Source: Firmicutes bacterium UBA5559
Lineage (GTDB): Bacteria > Bacillota > Clostridia > Peptostreptococcales > Anaerovoracaceae
DNA length: 16,278 nt
Reading direction: 5' to 3'
Assembly (NCBI GenBank): GCA_002425705.1
Contig: DIMT01000028.1
Span: forward strand, 34,344-50,621
Position 1 is the first letter of the stretch, and each line of letters begins with the position of its first letter. Position numbers and translations under genes: made by a program. Shown in pieces: positions 6,263-13,683 of the stretch. Below the pieces are notes generated by a model. The model was not told where the DNA came from. It worked only from the letters and a program-made list of their open reading frames with translations, and ran no database searches.

Positions 6263-7159
6263 TTAAATTTCTCCTTCAGATATTTCAATTTCCTGCTCGT
6301 AATAGTAGGAATAATCTACACCTTTCATGAACATTTCACGATCGTTTATCTGATCTGTTAAGGAGGACTGTAACAGCACTTTTATTTGAGAGGAATCCGA
6401 CACACTCTTTTCCATCGCTGCGAGGTAATCCTTTTTATTGATTTTGCTCCAATCCACGCAGAGTTTCAGGTTCTTTTTCAGAATCAGGTCAAGCCAAATG
6501 CGCATACTTCTGCCATTGCCCTCCAGAAAGGGATGAGCAACGTTCATTTCCACATATTTGTCTGCAATTTCATCAAAAGTACTTTCGGGCATTTCTTCAA
6601 TTTTTTTCAGTGTTTCTGGCAAAAACCGTGCCATAGCAAATTGGAATCCACCCTTTCCAATATTTTGGGTTCTGATTTGCCCTGCAAAATCATAAAGCCC
6701 ACCGAATAAATAACCATGAATCTGCTGTAATCCTTTTACTGTACCGACTTCTATTGTATCTAACAAGGAACTATCAAAAAGAGCATATGCCTTTGATTTG
6801 CTCTTTCCGTCAATTGTTTCATTACTGCTAGTGAACCATTCAATAAAGCGGTTTGCCTGTTTACTCGGAAAATTTTTGGCAAGTTCAATGACACCTTCAT
6901 AGTCAAATGTATCTGTTAGATACTTTTTTCCGTCGGCAGCTATCAATTTCAGTTGGTTAGTGGTACTAACCAACTCGTTGTTTTCTTTTTTTAGTTTCGC
7001 CTTTAAATATTTCCAATAATTTCTGTTTTTTGTGTAGTCTTCCTCTCCACGCAAAACACCTATTATATCAAATACAGAGAACCACCACTTGGATTTTTCA
7101 TCGTCCCAAACAGCACGAACTTCTTTATCATCAAAAAAACGAATGGAGATTTTGCTCAT
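6263..7159 (-). CDS. Bro-N-like / Fic domain fusion (probable AMP transferase)
   Basis: A 298-residue, two-domain protein. Residues 1-110 resemble the Bro-N domain of phage antirepressors (VRAVWDDEKSKWWFSVFDIIGVL, then RNYWKYLKAKLKKENNEL and IAADGKKYLTDTFDYEGVIEL). Residues 120-290 are a Fic domain, which transfers AMP or related groups from nucleotides onto protein hydroxyls. The active motif is complete: HPFLEGNGRSMR (209-220), with catalytic His209, anion-binding GNG and both arginines. The flap GGFQFAMARF (170-179) is present. Near the C-terminus S284-x3-E288 lies where class III Fic proteins keep their inhibitory (S/T)xxxE(G/N) motif, but the last position is Gln289. The start is preceded by GGAAGGGG nine bases away. 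The gene is much more AT-rich (about 35% GC in a sampled line, versus 58% in a sampled line of tgt), suggesting horizontal acquisition. No separate antitoxin gene adjoins it. Target and biological role are unknown; the Bro-N assignment is by eye. Confidence 0.87.
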   Translation of the reverse strand: MSKISIRFFDDKEVRAVWDDEKSKWWFSVFDIIGVLRGEEDYTKNRNYWKYLKAKLKKENNELVSTTNQLKLIAADGKKYLTDTFDYEGVIELAKNFPSKQANRFIEWFTSSNETIDGKSKSKAYALFDSSLLDTIEVGTVKGLQQIHGYLFGGLYDFAGQIRTQNIGKGGFQFAMARFLPETLKKIEEMPESTFDEIADKYVEMNVAHPFLEGNGRSMRIWLDLILKKNLKLCVDWSKINKKDYLAAMEKSVSDSSQIKVLLQSSLTDQINDREMFMKGVDYSYYYEQEIEISEGEI

Positions 7160-7175
7160 TTTACCAGTCCCCTTC

Positions 7176-7206
7176 CTGCCAATGGGCAGACCTCACAATT
7201 AATTGT
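7176..7206. promoter_or_regulatory. Two inverted repeats in the fic leader
   Basis: The 51-bp gap between rlmD and fic holds ACAATTAATTGT (7195-7206), a perfect 12-bp palindrome, and CTGCC-AATG-GGCAG (7176-7189), a 5-bp inverted repeat. Neither has a T-run, so a terminator is unlikely. Their place just upstream of the fic ribosome binding site suits an operator, perhaps bound by the Bro-N domain of Fic itself. That role is inference. Confidence 0.35.
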
Positions 7207-7210
7207 TCGT

Positions 7211-8368
7211 TTATCCCTTCCGGGTAAGCAGGGTTACGGTTTCGATATGTTTGGTATAAGGGAAATTATCATAGGTTTTCCAAACAGAAACCTCGTAACC
7301 ATAGAAATCCAAATGCTGAAGGTTTTCCACCAAAGTTTTCGGGTTACAGGATATATAGAGAATCTGGGGAACACCATACAAAAGGATCTTGTCCATGGCC
7401 TTCGGATGGATGCCCATCCTGGGGGGGTCCACCACGATGACATCTGGTTTTTCTTTCACCTGATCCAGGACTTTTAAAACATCCCCCGCGATGAAATCAC
7501 AGTTTTTTAAACCATTGAGTTCTGCATTGATTCGGGCTGCCGCCACCGCTTCTTCCACCAGTTCCACACCGATCACATGACCGGCCCGAATGGCCAGGGC
7601 CTGGGAAATGGTTCCAGTGCCGCAGTACAGGTCATAGATGGTTTTCCCTTCCGGATCTTCCAGCAGCTCCAGCGCCTCCCGGTACAACCGCTCCACCGCG
7701 TCCACGTTGGTCTGAAAAAAGGAGAAGGCACTGACCCGGAACCGGAGGCCCAGAATTTCGTCTTCATAGTAATCTCTTCCCGAAAGAACCTTCAACCGGT
7801 CGCAGTAAACAAAATCTGCCATGCCGTCGTTGATGGTGTGAAGGATTCCGACGATTTTGTTATCCAGGGGCAGAGATTCCAGCATGGATACAAATGCGGC
7901 TTCTTCCAGGCTTTCCTGGGAGGAGGTAACCAGATTGACCAGCAGTTCCCCGGTTCTTACCCCCTTTCGGACGATCAGATTCCGGAGGAAACCCAGGTGG
8001 CTTTTCTTATTATAATGGACGTATCCTTTCTGACCACAGAATTCCAGGACGCTTGTAAGAATCCGGTTGAAATCCGGATCTACCAGCTGACACTGATCCA
8101 CTGTCACGATGGACATAAAACGGCCCTTCTGGTGCATACCCAGAGTCATTTCGCCATCCTTCACCATATCCCCGAAGGTGTATTCCATTTTATTCCGGTA
8201 GCCCAGTTCCCCGGGGCTGCCCTGAATCTCCCGATACTCCCGGGGATGGATGTTTTTCTCCTGAAGCAGTTTCTGGACCTGATCTTCCTTGATGGAAAGC
8301 TGTTGCTCATAGGAAATGCCCTGCATGCTGCAGCCGCCGCAAAACTCCGTGTGTTTACATATACTCAT
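7211..8368 (-). CDS. rlmD: RlmD/RlmCD-type 23S rRNA (uracil-5-)-methyltransferase
   Basis: A SAM-dependent enzyme that forms 5-methyluridine in RNA, most likely 23S rRNA. Members of this family modify U1939, and Bacillus RlmCD also U747. It has 385 residues. A [4Fe-4S] cluster is expected from Cys4, Cys10, Cys13 and Cys93 (FCGGC and DQCQLVD). Landmarks are FFQTN, the SAM-binding IYDLYCGTGTIS, VVDPPRMG, the nucleophile Cys341 in YISCNPKTL and the general base Glu376 in HIETV. The N-terminal TRAM domain of many relatives is absent; the protein starts straight at the cluster. The ATG at 8368 has AGGAG about six bases upstream, and the gene begins 12 bases after tgt, so it belongs to the same operon. 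RNA target is by family; a tRNA m5U54 role cannot be excluded. Confidence 0.9.
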   Translation of the reverse strand: MSICKHTEFCGGCSMQGISYEQQLSIKEDQVQKLLQEKNIHPREYREIQGSPGELGYRNKMEYTFGDMVKDGEMTLGMHQKGRFMSIVTVDQCQLVDPDFNRILTSVLEFCGQKGYVHYNKKSHLGFLRNLIVRKGVRTGELLVNLVTSSQESLEEAAFVSMLESLPLDNKIVGILHTINDGMADFVYCDRLKVLSGRDYYEDEILGLRFRVSAFSFFQTNVDAVERLYREALELLEDPEGKTIYDLYCGTGTISQALAIRAGHVIGVELVEEAVAAARINAELNGLKNCDFIAGDVLKVLDQVKEKPDVIVVDPPRMGIHPKAMDKILLYGVPQILYISCNPKTLVENLQHLDFYGYEVSVWKTYDNFPYTKHIETVTLLTRKG

Positions 8369-8380
8369 CTATTCTCCTGA

Positions 8381-9502
8381 CTAAAAGGGCCCGTAGGCTT
8401 CATAAAACTCATTCTTATATTCGGTAAATCGGTCTTCCTCTATGGCTTTTCGAATATTTTCCATCATTTTTACTAAAAAATAAAGGTTATGCTCCGAAAG
8501 CAACATGGAGGACAGGATTTCGTTGGCCTTGAACAGATGCCTCAGATAGGCTCTGGAATAATTCCGGCAGGTGTAGCAGTCACAGTTGGGATCCAGAGGT
8601 GAAAAATCCTTCTGGTACTTGGCATTCTTAATGACGACCTTTCCCCGGGAGGTCATGGCGGTTCCGTTTCTGGCAATCCGGGTGGGCAGGACGCAGTCGA
8701 ACATATCCACTCCCCGCTCTACTCCTTCAAACAGATAATCGGGAGTTCCCACGCCCATCAGATAACGGGCCTTATCCGCCGGCAGAAAGTCCGCGCTGTA
8801 ATCCAGCACTTCCAGCATCAGATCCTTAGGTTCCCCCACGCTGAGACCGCCGATGGCATAGCCTGGCAGATCCAGATCCACGATGGCTTTGGCGCTTTCT
8901 TCCCGGAGATCCCGGTACATCCCACCCTGCATGATGCCAAAAAGGGATTGGTTTTCCATATTCTGATGATAATCCTTGCAGCGCTTCAGCCACCGGGTGG
9001 TCCGCTCCAGGGAATGCTTCACGTAGTCCCGATCCGCCGGATAGGGAGCACACTCGTCGAAGGCCATCATGATGTCTGAACCCAGGGCATTTTGAATCTC
9101 CATGGATTTTTCCGGGGTCAGCATATGGCTGGAGCCGTCAATGTGAGAACGGAACTTGACTCCCTCCTCGGTGATCTTTCGAAGATCCCCAAGGCTGAAT
9201 ACCTGGAATCCACCGCTGTCGGTCAAAATAGCCCGGTCCCAGTTCATGAATTTATGGAGTCCTCCCGCTTCCCGGACCAGCTCATGGCCGGGACGCAGAT
9301 AGAGATGGTAGGTGTTGGATAGAATAATTTGGGCTCCCATTTCCTTCAGGCTTTCCGGTTTCATGGCTTTTACCGTACCGGCGGTGCCTACCGGCATAAA
9401 AACCGGGGTTTCTATGGTGCCATGGGGTGTATGAAGTCTTCCCCTTCTGGCCCTTGTTTTAGTATCTTTTTTTATCAGCTCGTAGGTTACTGCGTGTTTC
9501 AA
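8381..9502 (-). CDS. tgt: tRNA-guanine transglycosylase (queuosine pathway)
   Basis: Tgt replaces guanine 34 with the precursor preQ1 in tRNAs with GUN anticodons, the first tRNA-level step of queuosine synthesis. It has 373 residues, the usual bacterial length. Visible are Asp95 in TDSGGFQVFSLG (substrate binding and catalysis), the nucleophile Asp269 in GVDMFDCVLPTR, and the zinc site Cys307, Cys309, Cys312 and His338 (CDCYTC and SEHN). The start is a TTG at 9502, with AAGGAG seven bases upstream; no in-frame ATG matches the family N-terminus. It follows queA after 11 bases and precedes rlmD by 12. No queC, queD, queE or queF gene is in the window, so preQ1 is made elsewhere or imported. 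Confidence 0.97.
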   Translation of the reverse strand: MKHAVTYELIKKDTKTRARRGRLHTPHGTIETPVFMPVGTAGTVKAMKPESLKEMGAQIILSNTYHLYLRPGHELVREAGGLHKFMNWDRAILTDSGGFQVFSLGDLRKITEEGVKFRSHIDGSSHMLTPEKSMEIQNALGSDIMMAFDECAPYPADRDYVKHSLERTTRWLKRCKDYHQNMENQSLFGIMQGGMYRDLREESAKAIVDLDLPGYAIGGLSVGEPKDLMLEVLDYSADFLPADKARYLMGVGTPDYLFEGVERGVDMFDCVLPTRIARNGTAMTSRGKVVIKNAKYQKDFSPLDPNCDCYTCRNYSRAYLRHLFKANEILSSMLLSEHNLYFLVKMMENIRKAIEEDRFTEYKNEFYEAYGPF

Positions 9503-9513
9503 TGACTTTCTCC

Positions 9514-10557
9514 TTATAAAATCAGCATGGCGTCCCCATAGCTGAAAAATCGGTACTTCTCTTCAACGGCTACCTGATAGATTTTCCTGATTTCTTCCTG
9601 GTTATAGAGGGCGGAAATCAGCATCATCAGGGTGGACTTGGGCAGATGAAAGTTGGTAATCAGGGAATCTACCATACGGAAACCGTAGCCGGGATAGATG
9701 AAGATGTCCGTTTCTCCCCAAATATCCTGTTCCGGAAGAAACCATCCCATTTCTGTTTTCATCGCCGCACTTTCAATCGTACGGGTGGAAGTGGTTCCGA
9801 CAGAAATAATCCGGCCGCCCTTCCTTCTGGTTTCGTTGATGATTCTGGCGTTTTCTTCAGTTATTTCATACTCTTCAAAATGCATCTTATGCTCTTCTAT
9901 GGTCTGGGCTTTTACGGGACGAAAGGTTCCAATCCCCACATGCAGCGTAACAAAAGCCAGATGGATTCCCTTTTCTGTTGCTTTACGTAATATGTCTTCT
10001 GTAAAGTGAAGCCCGGCTGTAGGGGCAGCGACAGAGCCCTCCCGTTCGCAGTAGACGGTCTGATATCGTTCCTTGTCTTCCCCGGTGCTTTCCCGATCGA
10101 TATAGGGCGGCAGGGGCATATTCCCCAGTTCCTCCAGCCGTTCCAAAAACGTGCCCTCATATTGAAAACGGGCCAGCCGGGTTCCGTCCTCACCGTAACC
10201 GATGAGTTCTGCGGAAAAATCTGGTCCGAAATCCACCACATCCCCATTTTTCAGCTTTTTACCCGGGCGGACCATGGTTTCCCAGGCATCCCCCTCTTTT
10301 CTTTTTAAAAGAAGGAATTCAATCCGGGCACCCGTAGAACGCTTGACTCCGTAGATCCGGGCGGGGAGAACCTTGGAATTGTTCAGTACCAGACAGTCAC
10401 CAGGCTGGATATAGTCCAGTACATCATAAAAATGCCGGTGCTCCAGCTCTCCCGTATCCCGGTGAACCACCAGCAGCCGGGAGTTTTCCCGCTTGTCTGC
10501 CGGGTGCTGGGCAATTAGTTCCAGGGGCAGATGATAATCAAATTCGTTGATGTCCAT
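9514..10557 (-). CDS. queA: SAM:tRNA ribosyltransferase-isomerase (queuosine pathway)
   Basis: QueA transfers and isomerises the ribosyl group of S-adenosylmethionine onto preQ1 in tRNA to give epoxyqueuosine, acting right after Tgt. It has 347 residues, a normal length. Conserved blocks run in order: LVLNNSKVLPARIYG, VAAPTAGLHFT, LHVGIGTFRPVKAQ, GTTSTRTIESAA, and the C-terminal GETDIFIYPGYGFRMVD and ITNFHLPKSTLMMLISA. The ATG at 10557 has TAGGAG immediately upstream, sharing bases with the stop codon of the SpoIID-like gene. The spacing (8 bases before, 11 after) places it within the operon next to tgt. Confidence 0.97.
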   Translation of the reverse strand: MDINEFDYHLPLELIAQHPADKRENSRLLVVHRDTGELEHRHFYDVLDYIQPGDCLVLNNSKVLPARIYGVKRSTGARIEFLLLKRKEGDAWETMVRPGKKLKNGDVVDFGPDFSAELIGYGEDGTRLARFQYEGTFLERLEELGNMPLPPYIDRESTGEDKERYQTVYCEREGSVAAPTAGLHFTEDILRKATEKGIHLAFVTLHVGIGTFRPVKAQTIEEHKMHFEEYEITEENARIINETRRKGGRIISVGTTSTRTIESAAMKTEMGWFLPEQDIWGETDIFIYPGYGFRMVDSLITNFHLPKSTLMMLISALYNQEEIRKIYQVAVEEKYRFFSYGDAMLIL

Positions 10558-10565
10558 ATGTTCTC

Positions 10566-11996
10566 CTACTTGATTTCGATGTCTTTATAATAAAATTTCA
10601 GGATTTCTGTAAAGCTGGCCCCTTCCTTGGCCATGGCGATTGCGCTGTCCTGGGGCATTCCCACCCCGTGGCCATAGCCTTTTCCTTCAAAACGAAGGGT
10701 GCTTCCGGTGATTTCCTGCGTAAAGCCTTCCAGTTTCTGAATTCCCGAGGATCCAATCACATATTTGTCCCGAATTTCCAGTTGGGCCTTTGTTCCTCCT
10801 GCGCCGAGAACATGAATCTTCGTTGCTGCCTGAGCGGTCTGGATCTTTCCTTGTACATACCAAGCCTTGGAAGCCTGATTCTGAGCGCTGGTGAGGCTGA
10901 AATGGGTGGATTTGATCTGGGTCATTCCTAAAACGGAGCGAATTTTTTCTTTTGTCAGCGTCACAGTTCCTTCCTGTCCTTTAAAAGTCAGAGAAGCAAC
11001 CGCCCCCGATTCATTGTGACCGGTGACCGATACGCTGATCAGTGCTCCTGTTCGATATCCTGCCGTGCGCAGCTTTGTTTCCAGTTCTGAAAGGGTAAAT
11101 TCGGCATTCCAGCTGTAGAGAGGGGAATAAGGATCCGAAACAGCTTTCAGATAACCAACCGGGGCATTCCATACATCTTCCGCCTTTTGGGTATAACCGC
11201 CGCTGTTCTTGTAGAAATAACCAGTAGCCGGTTTTCCGTTGTGATACATGCCCAGCATGCTGGTCTCATCCACCGCCTGATTGCTCCTGGCATTCTCCTG
11301 ATTATAGCCCTTGTAAACCTGACAATGGGTGGAGTCACAGACATCATAGCCACTGGTACCATGTCGGCCCAAATTAGTCAGTGCATAGCTCCTCACCACC
11401 ACCGCCTGAGCTTTCAAGGCTTCCATCGGATTGGAATAACCCATTTCACTGTTGATGACTCCATAGGCGTATTCGTCTATCGTCAGGGTATTGACCAGAC
11501 GGAAGGTATTGTTGGCATTGATGGTAAACCCGATGGCTCCCCGGTAAGGAACGCCGTCCACCCGGGTCAGAGAAAGTGTCCCGGCTGCCGGATCCGCCAA
11601 ACGGCTGCTGTAATCGCTGCTGCAAAGAAGAAATCCCTCTCTCAACAGGGATGTAACGGTTACCATCTGGCCCCCGGCTATAACTTGAATTTCCGTACCA
11701 CTGGAATCTGCTGCTTTCAGGGTGCCTGCTTCCATGGATACAACGATTTCTGTTTTTCCTCCCAGGGATATAAAATCAGCCCCATTGGAAGGATTCCACA
11801 GGGAAAGCTCGTTCGCTGCCGTGATGACCGTGCGGGATAGTGCCGATTGAGTATACTGTAGCCCCACCCGAATCAGCGTGGGCGAAGAACTGTTGGCTGC
11901 CGAACCGTCTGCTCCATAGCTGGCGGGAAAACCCGGAGACACAAGCAGAAGAAGGGCGATCCCGGCTGCTAACATTTTTTTTATCCATTGTTTCAT
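10566..11996 (-). CDS. Secreted SpoIID/LytB-domain peptidoglycan enzyme
   Basis: A 476-residue exported protein of the SpoIID/LytB family. SpoIID proper is a lytic transglycosylase that cuts peptidoglycan stripped of stem peptides during engulfment of the forespore. An N-terminal signal peptide (1-29, KKMLAAGIALLLLVSPGFPASYG) is visible without a lipobox. Residues 36-145 are a poorly conserved N-terminal region. The SpoIID domain begins near 148: LTIDEYAYGVINSEMGYS includes the candidate catalytic Glu184, followed by EALKAQAVVVRSYA. CDSTHC (220-225) matches the zinc-site region seen in clostridial SpoIID. The C-terminal GKGYGHGVGMPQDSAIAMA motif closes the domain. An inserted stretch near 370-430 lengthens it relative to SpoIID of about 340 residues, so it is probably a paralogue rather than spoIID itself. 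The ATG follows the ruvB stop by three bases and uses a ribosome binding site in the end of ruvB. Confidence 0.9.
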   Translation of the reverse strand: MKQWIKKMLAAGIALLLLVSPGFPASYGADGSAANSSSPTLIRVGLQYTQSALSRTVITAANELSLWNPSNGADFISLGGKTEIVVSMEAGTLKAADSSGTEIQVIAGGQMVTVTSLLREGFLLCSSDYSSRLADPAAGTLSLTRVDGVPYRGAIGFTINANNTFRLVNTLTIDEYAYGVINSEMGYSNPMEALKAQAVVVRSYALTNLGRHGTSGYDVCDSTHCQVYKGYNQENARSNQAVDETSMLGMYHNGKPATGYFYKNSGGYTQKAEDVWNAPVGYLKAVSDPYSPLYSWNAEFTLSELETKLRTAGYRTGALISVSVTGHNESGAVASLTFKGQEGTVTLTKEKIRSVLGMTQIKSTHFSLTSAQNQASKAWYVQGKIQTAQAATKIHVLGAGGTKAQLEIRDKYVIGSSGIQKLEGFTQEITGSTLRFEGKGYGHGVGMPQDSAIAMAKEGASFTEILKFYYKDIEIK

Positions 11997-11999
11997 CGG

Positions 12000-13031
12000 T
12001 TACTCCTGCATCATAGTTAATTGTTCGGTTTCCGGCATGGGAAGCCCCAGATGAAGATAAGCATCCCGGGACACCATTCTGCCCTTCTGGGTACGATGGA
12101 GGAACCCGGCCTGGATCAGAAAAGGTTCATAGACATCTTCGATGGTAACCCGCTCCTCCCCTATGGCTGCTGCAATGGTATCGATGCCTACTGGACCACC
12201 GTTGAACCGTTGAATGATCAGCCGAAGGATATCCCGGTCCAGTGCTTCCAGGCCCAGCCGGTCGATATCCAGGGACTGGAGGGTGCTCTCGGTGATTTCT
12301 CCGTCAATGACTCCCTTCCCCCGAACCTGAGAAAAATCCCTTACCCGCTTCAAGAGGCGATTGGCCACTCGGGGAGTGCCTCTGGAACGCATGGCCAGCA
12401 TGGTGAGAGACTCTTCATCAATTTCTATGTTCAATATACTGGCGGACCGCTTGAGAATGGTTTTCAGTTCATCCACCGTATACAATTCAAACTTGCTGAT
12501 GACACCGAACCGGTCCCGAAGAGGTGCAGAAAGACTGCCGGCCCGGGTGGTGGCACCGATCAGGGTAAACCGGGCTAAATCGATTCGGATGGATCTGGCA
12601 GAGGGCCCTTTTCCGATGACGATATCCAGGGCATAATCCTCCATGGCTGAGTAGAGAACCTCCTCCACCGATCGGTTGAGCCGATGGATCTCATCAATAA
12701 ACAGCACATCGTGCTCATTCAGATTGGTGATAATGGCCGCAAGATCCCCGGCTCGTTCAATGGCGGGGCCGGAGGTGATCCGGATATCGACTCCCAGCTC
12801 ATTGGCCACAATTCCAGCCAGGGTGGTCTTGCCCAGTCCCGGCGGTCCATAGAACAAAACATGGTCCAGGGGCTCCCCCCGAAGCTGGGCGGCCTCGATG
12901 AAGACCTTTAGGTTTTCTGTCGCCTTTTTCTGGCCGATGTATTCGTCCAGCCGCTTGGGCCGCAAAGTCCCTTCCGCCAGTTCGTCTTCCTCTCTCATAC
13001 TGACATCCATCAATCTGTTTTCATTTTCCAT
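12000..13031 (-). CDS. ruvB: Holliday junction branch migration motor RuvB
   Basis: RuvB is the hexameric AAA+ motor that drives branch migration of Holliday junctions together with RuvA. It has 343 residues, standard length. Motifs are Walker A GPPGLGKT (62-69), Walker B VLFIDE (109-114), sensor 1 LIGATTRAG (158-165) and the arginine finger in APLRDRFG (Arg174). The C-terminal winged helix contains GFLHRTQKGRMVS. AGGGG about eight bases before the ATG supports the start. It is 58 bp downstream of ruvA, the widest gap within the operon core, and only three bases from the SpoIID-like gene. No truncation is seen. Confidence 0.98.
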   Translation of the reverse strand: MENENRLMDVSMREEDELAEGTLRPKRLDEYIGQKKATENLKVFIEAAQLRGEPLDHVLFYGPPGLGKTTLAGIVANELGVDIRITSGPAIERAGDLAAIITNLNEHDVLFIDEIHRLNRSVEEVLYSAMEDYALDIVIGKGPSARSIRIDLARFTLIGATTRAGSLSAPLRDRFGVISKFELYTVDELKTILKRSASILNIEIDEESLTMLAMRSRGTPRVANRLLKRVRDFSQVRGKGVIDGEITESTLQSLDIDRLGLEALDRDILRLIIQRFNGGPVGIDTIAAAIGEERVTIEDVYEPFLIQAGFLHRTQKGRMVSRDAYLHLGLPMPETEQLTMMQE

Positions 13032-13066
13032 GGTTGTTCCCCTTTGTGATGCTGTATTCGTCCAGG

Positions 13067-13078
13067 CGGATTAATCCG
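13067..13078. repeat. 12-bp palindrome in the ruvA-ruvB gap
   Basis: CGGATTAATCCG is a perfect palindrome. On the minus strand TTAATCC occurs twice, 10 bases apart (13069-13085). It may form a small mRNA hairpin or be an operator; nothing shows a function. Confidence 0.3.
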
Positions 13079-13089
13079 GATTAACCGGT

Positions 13090-13683
13090 CTACATCAGCC
13101 GTTTCAATGCTTTCTTGATATATTCTTCCGCTGATAATTCTTCTTCCGGTATCTTGGATAAGGCCGTAAGAGCCTCACTTTTCGTGTACCCCAAGGCCAT
13201 CAGTCCGTCTGCGGCTTCTCCTCTGGCGTCGGTTGCAGAACCGGTCAGTGCCTGAACCGACCCGGCGTTCAATCCGTCTGCGGCTTCCACTTTATCCTTT
13301 AGTTCCAGAACAATTCGCTGAGCGGACTTTTTCCCGATACCGTTGGCTCTCGTCAAGGTGGCTGCATCCTCAAAGAGGATAGCCCGAATCAGCTCTTGCA
13401 ACGGCAATGCAGACAGAATGGCCATGGCTGCTTTGGCTCCTACTCCGGAGACGCTCATCAGGCGATGGAACATCCGCTGGGTTTCCCGGTCGCTGAAGCC
13501 ATAAAGACTGATGTCATCCTCCCGGACGATCATCGACGTATATGCGAAGACCTCCTCCCCTTCCTTTGCCAGGAAAAAGGGGGAATTTTCCGGCACTGTC
13601 ATGCCGTAGCCGATTCCGTTGTTTTCAATTACAATGCTGCCAGAATTGATAATTGCCAGTTTTCCTCTGATGAAATGAATCAT
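13090..13683 (-). CDS. ruvA: Holliday junction recognition protein RuvA
   Basis: RuvA binds four-way junctions and loads RuvB. It has 197 residues, typical. An OB-fold covers residues 1-64. Two helix-hairpin-helix motifs follow, SGVGAK (79-84) and ANGIGK (113-118). A flexible linker (135-155) leads to the RuvB-binding domain III (157-197, AADGLMALGYTKSEAL). The ATG at 13683 overlaps the ruvC stop in ATGA, a classic coupled arrangement. It precedes ruvB in the ruvC-ruvA-ruvB order. Confidence 0.98.
   Translation of the reverse strand: MIHFIRGKLAIINSGSIVIENNGIGYGMTVPENSPFFLAKEGEEVFAYTSMIVREDDISLYGFSDRETQRMFHRLMSVSGVGAKAAMAILSALPLQELIRAILFEDAATLTRANGIGKKSAQRIVLELKDKVEAADGLNAGSVQALTGSATDARGEAADGLMALGYTKSEALTALSKIPEEELSAEEYIKKALKRLM

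Noticed and set aside
7577..8380. Long plus-strand open frame of 267 codons
   Set aside because: It lies fully antisense to the well-supported rlmD gene, shows no family motifs and no good ribosome binding site; it is a shadow of codon use in rlmD.
9503..9513. preQ1 riboswitch for the queuosine genes
   Set aside because: queA and tgt are inside a packed operon with leaders of 8-11 bases, leaving no room for an aptamer.
11187..11840. Plus-strand open frame of 217 codons
   Set aside because: Antisense to the SpoIID-like gene, low-complexity composition, no recognisable domain.
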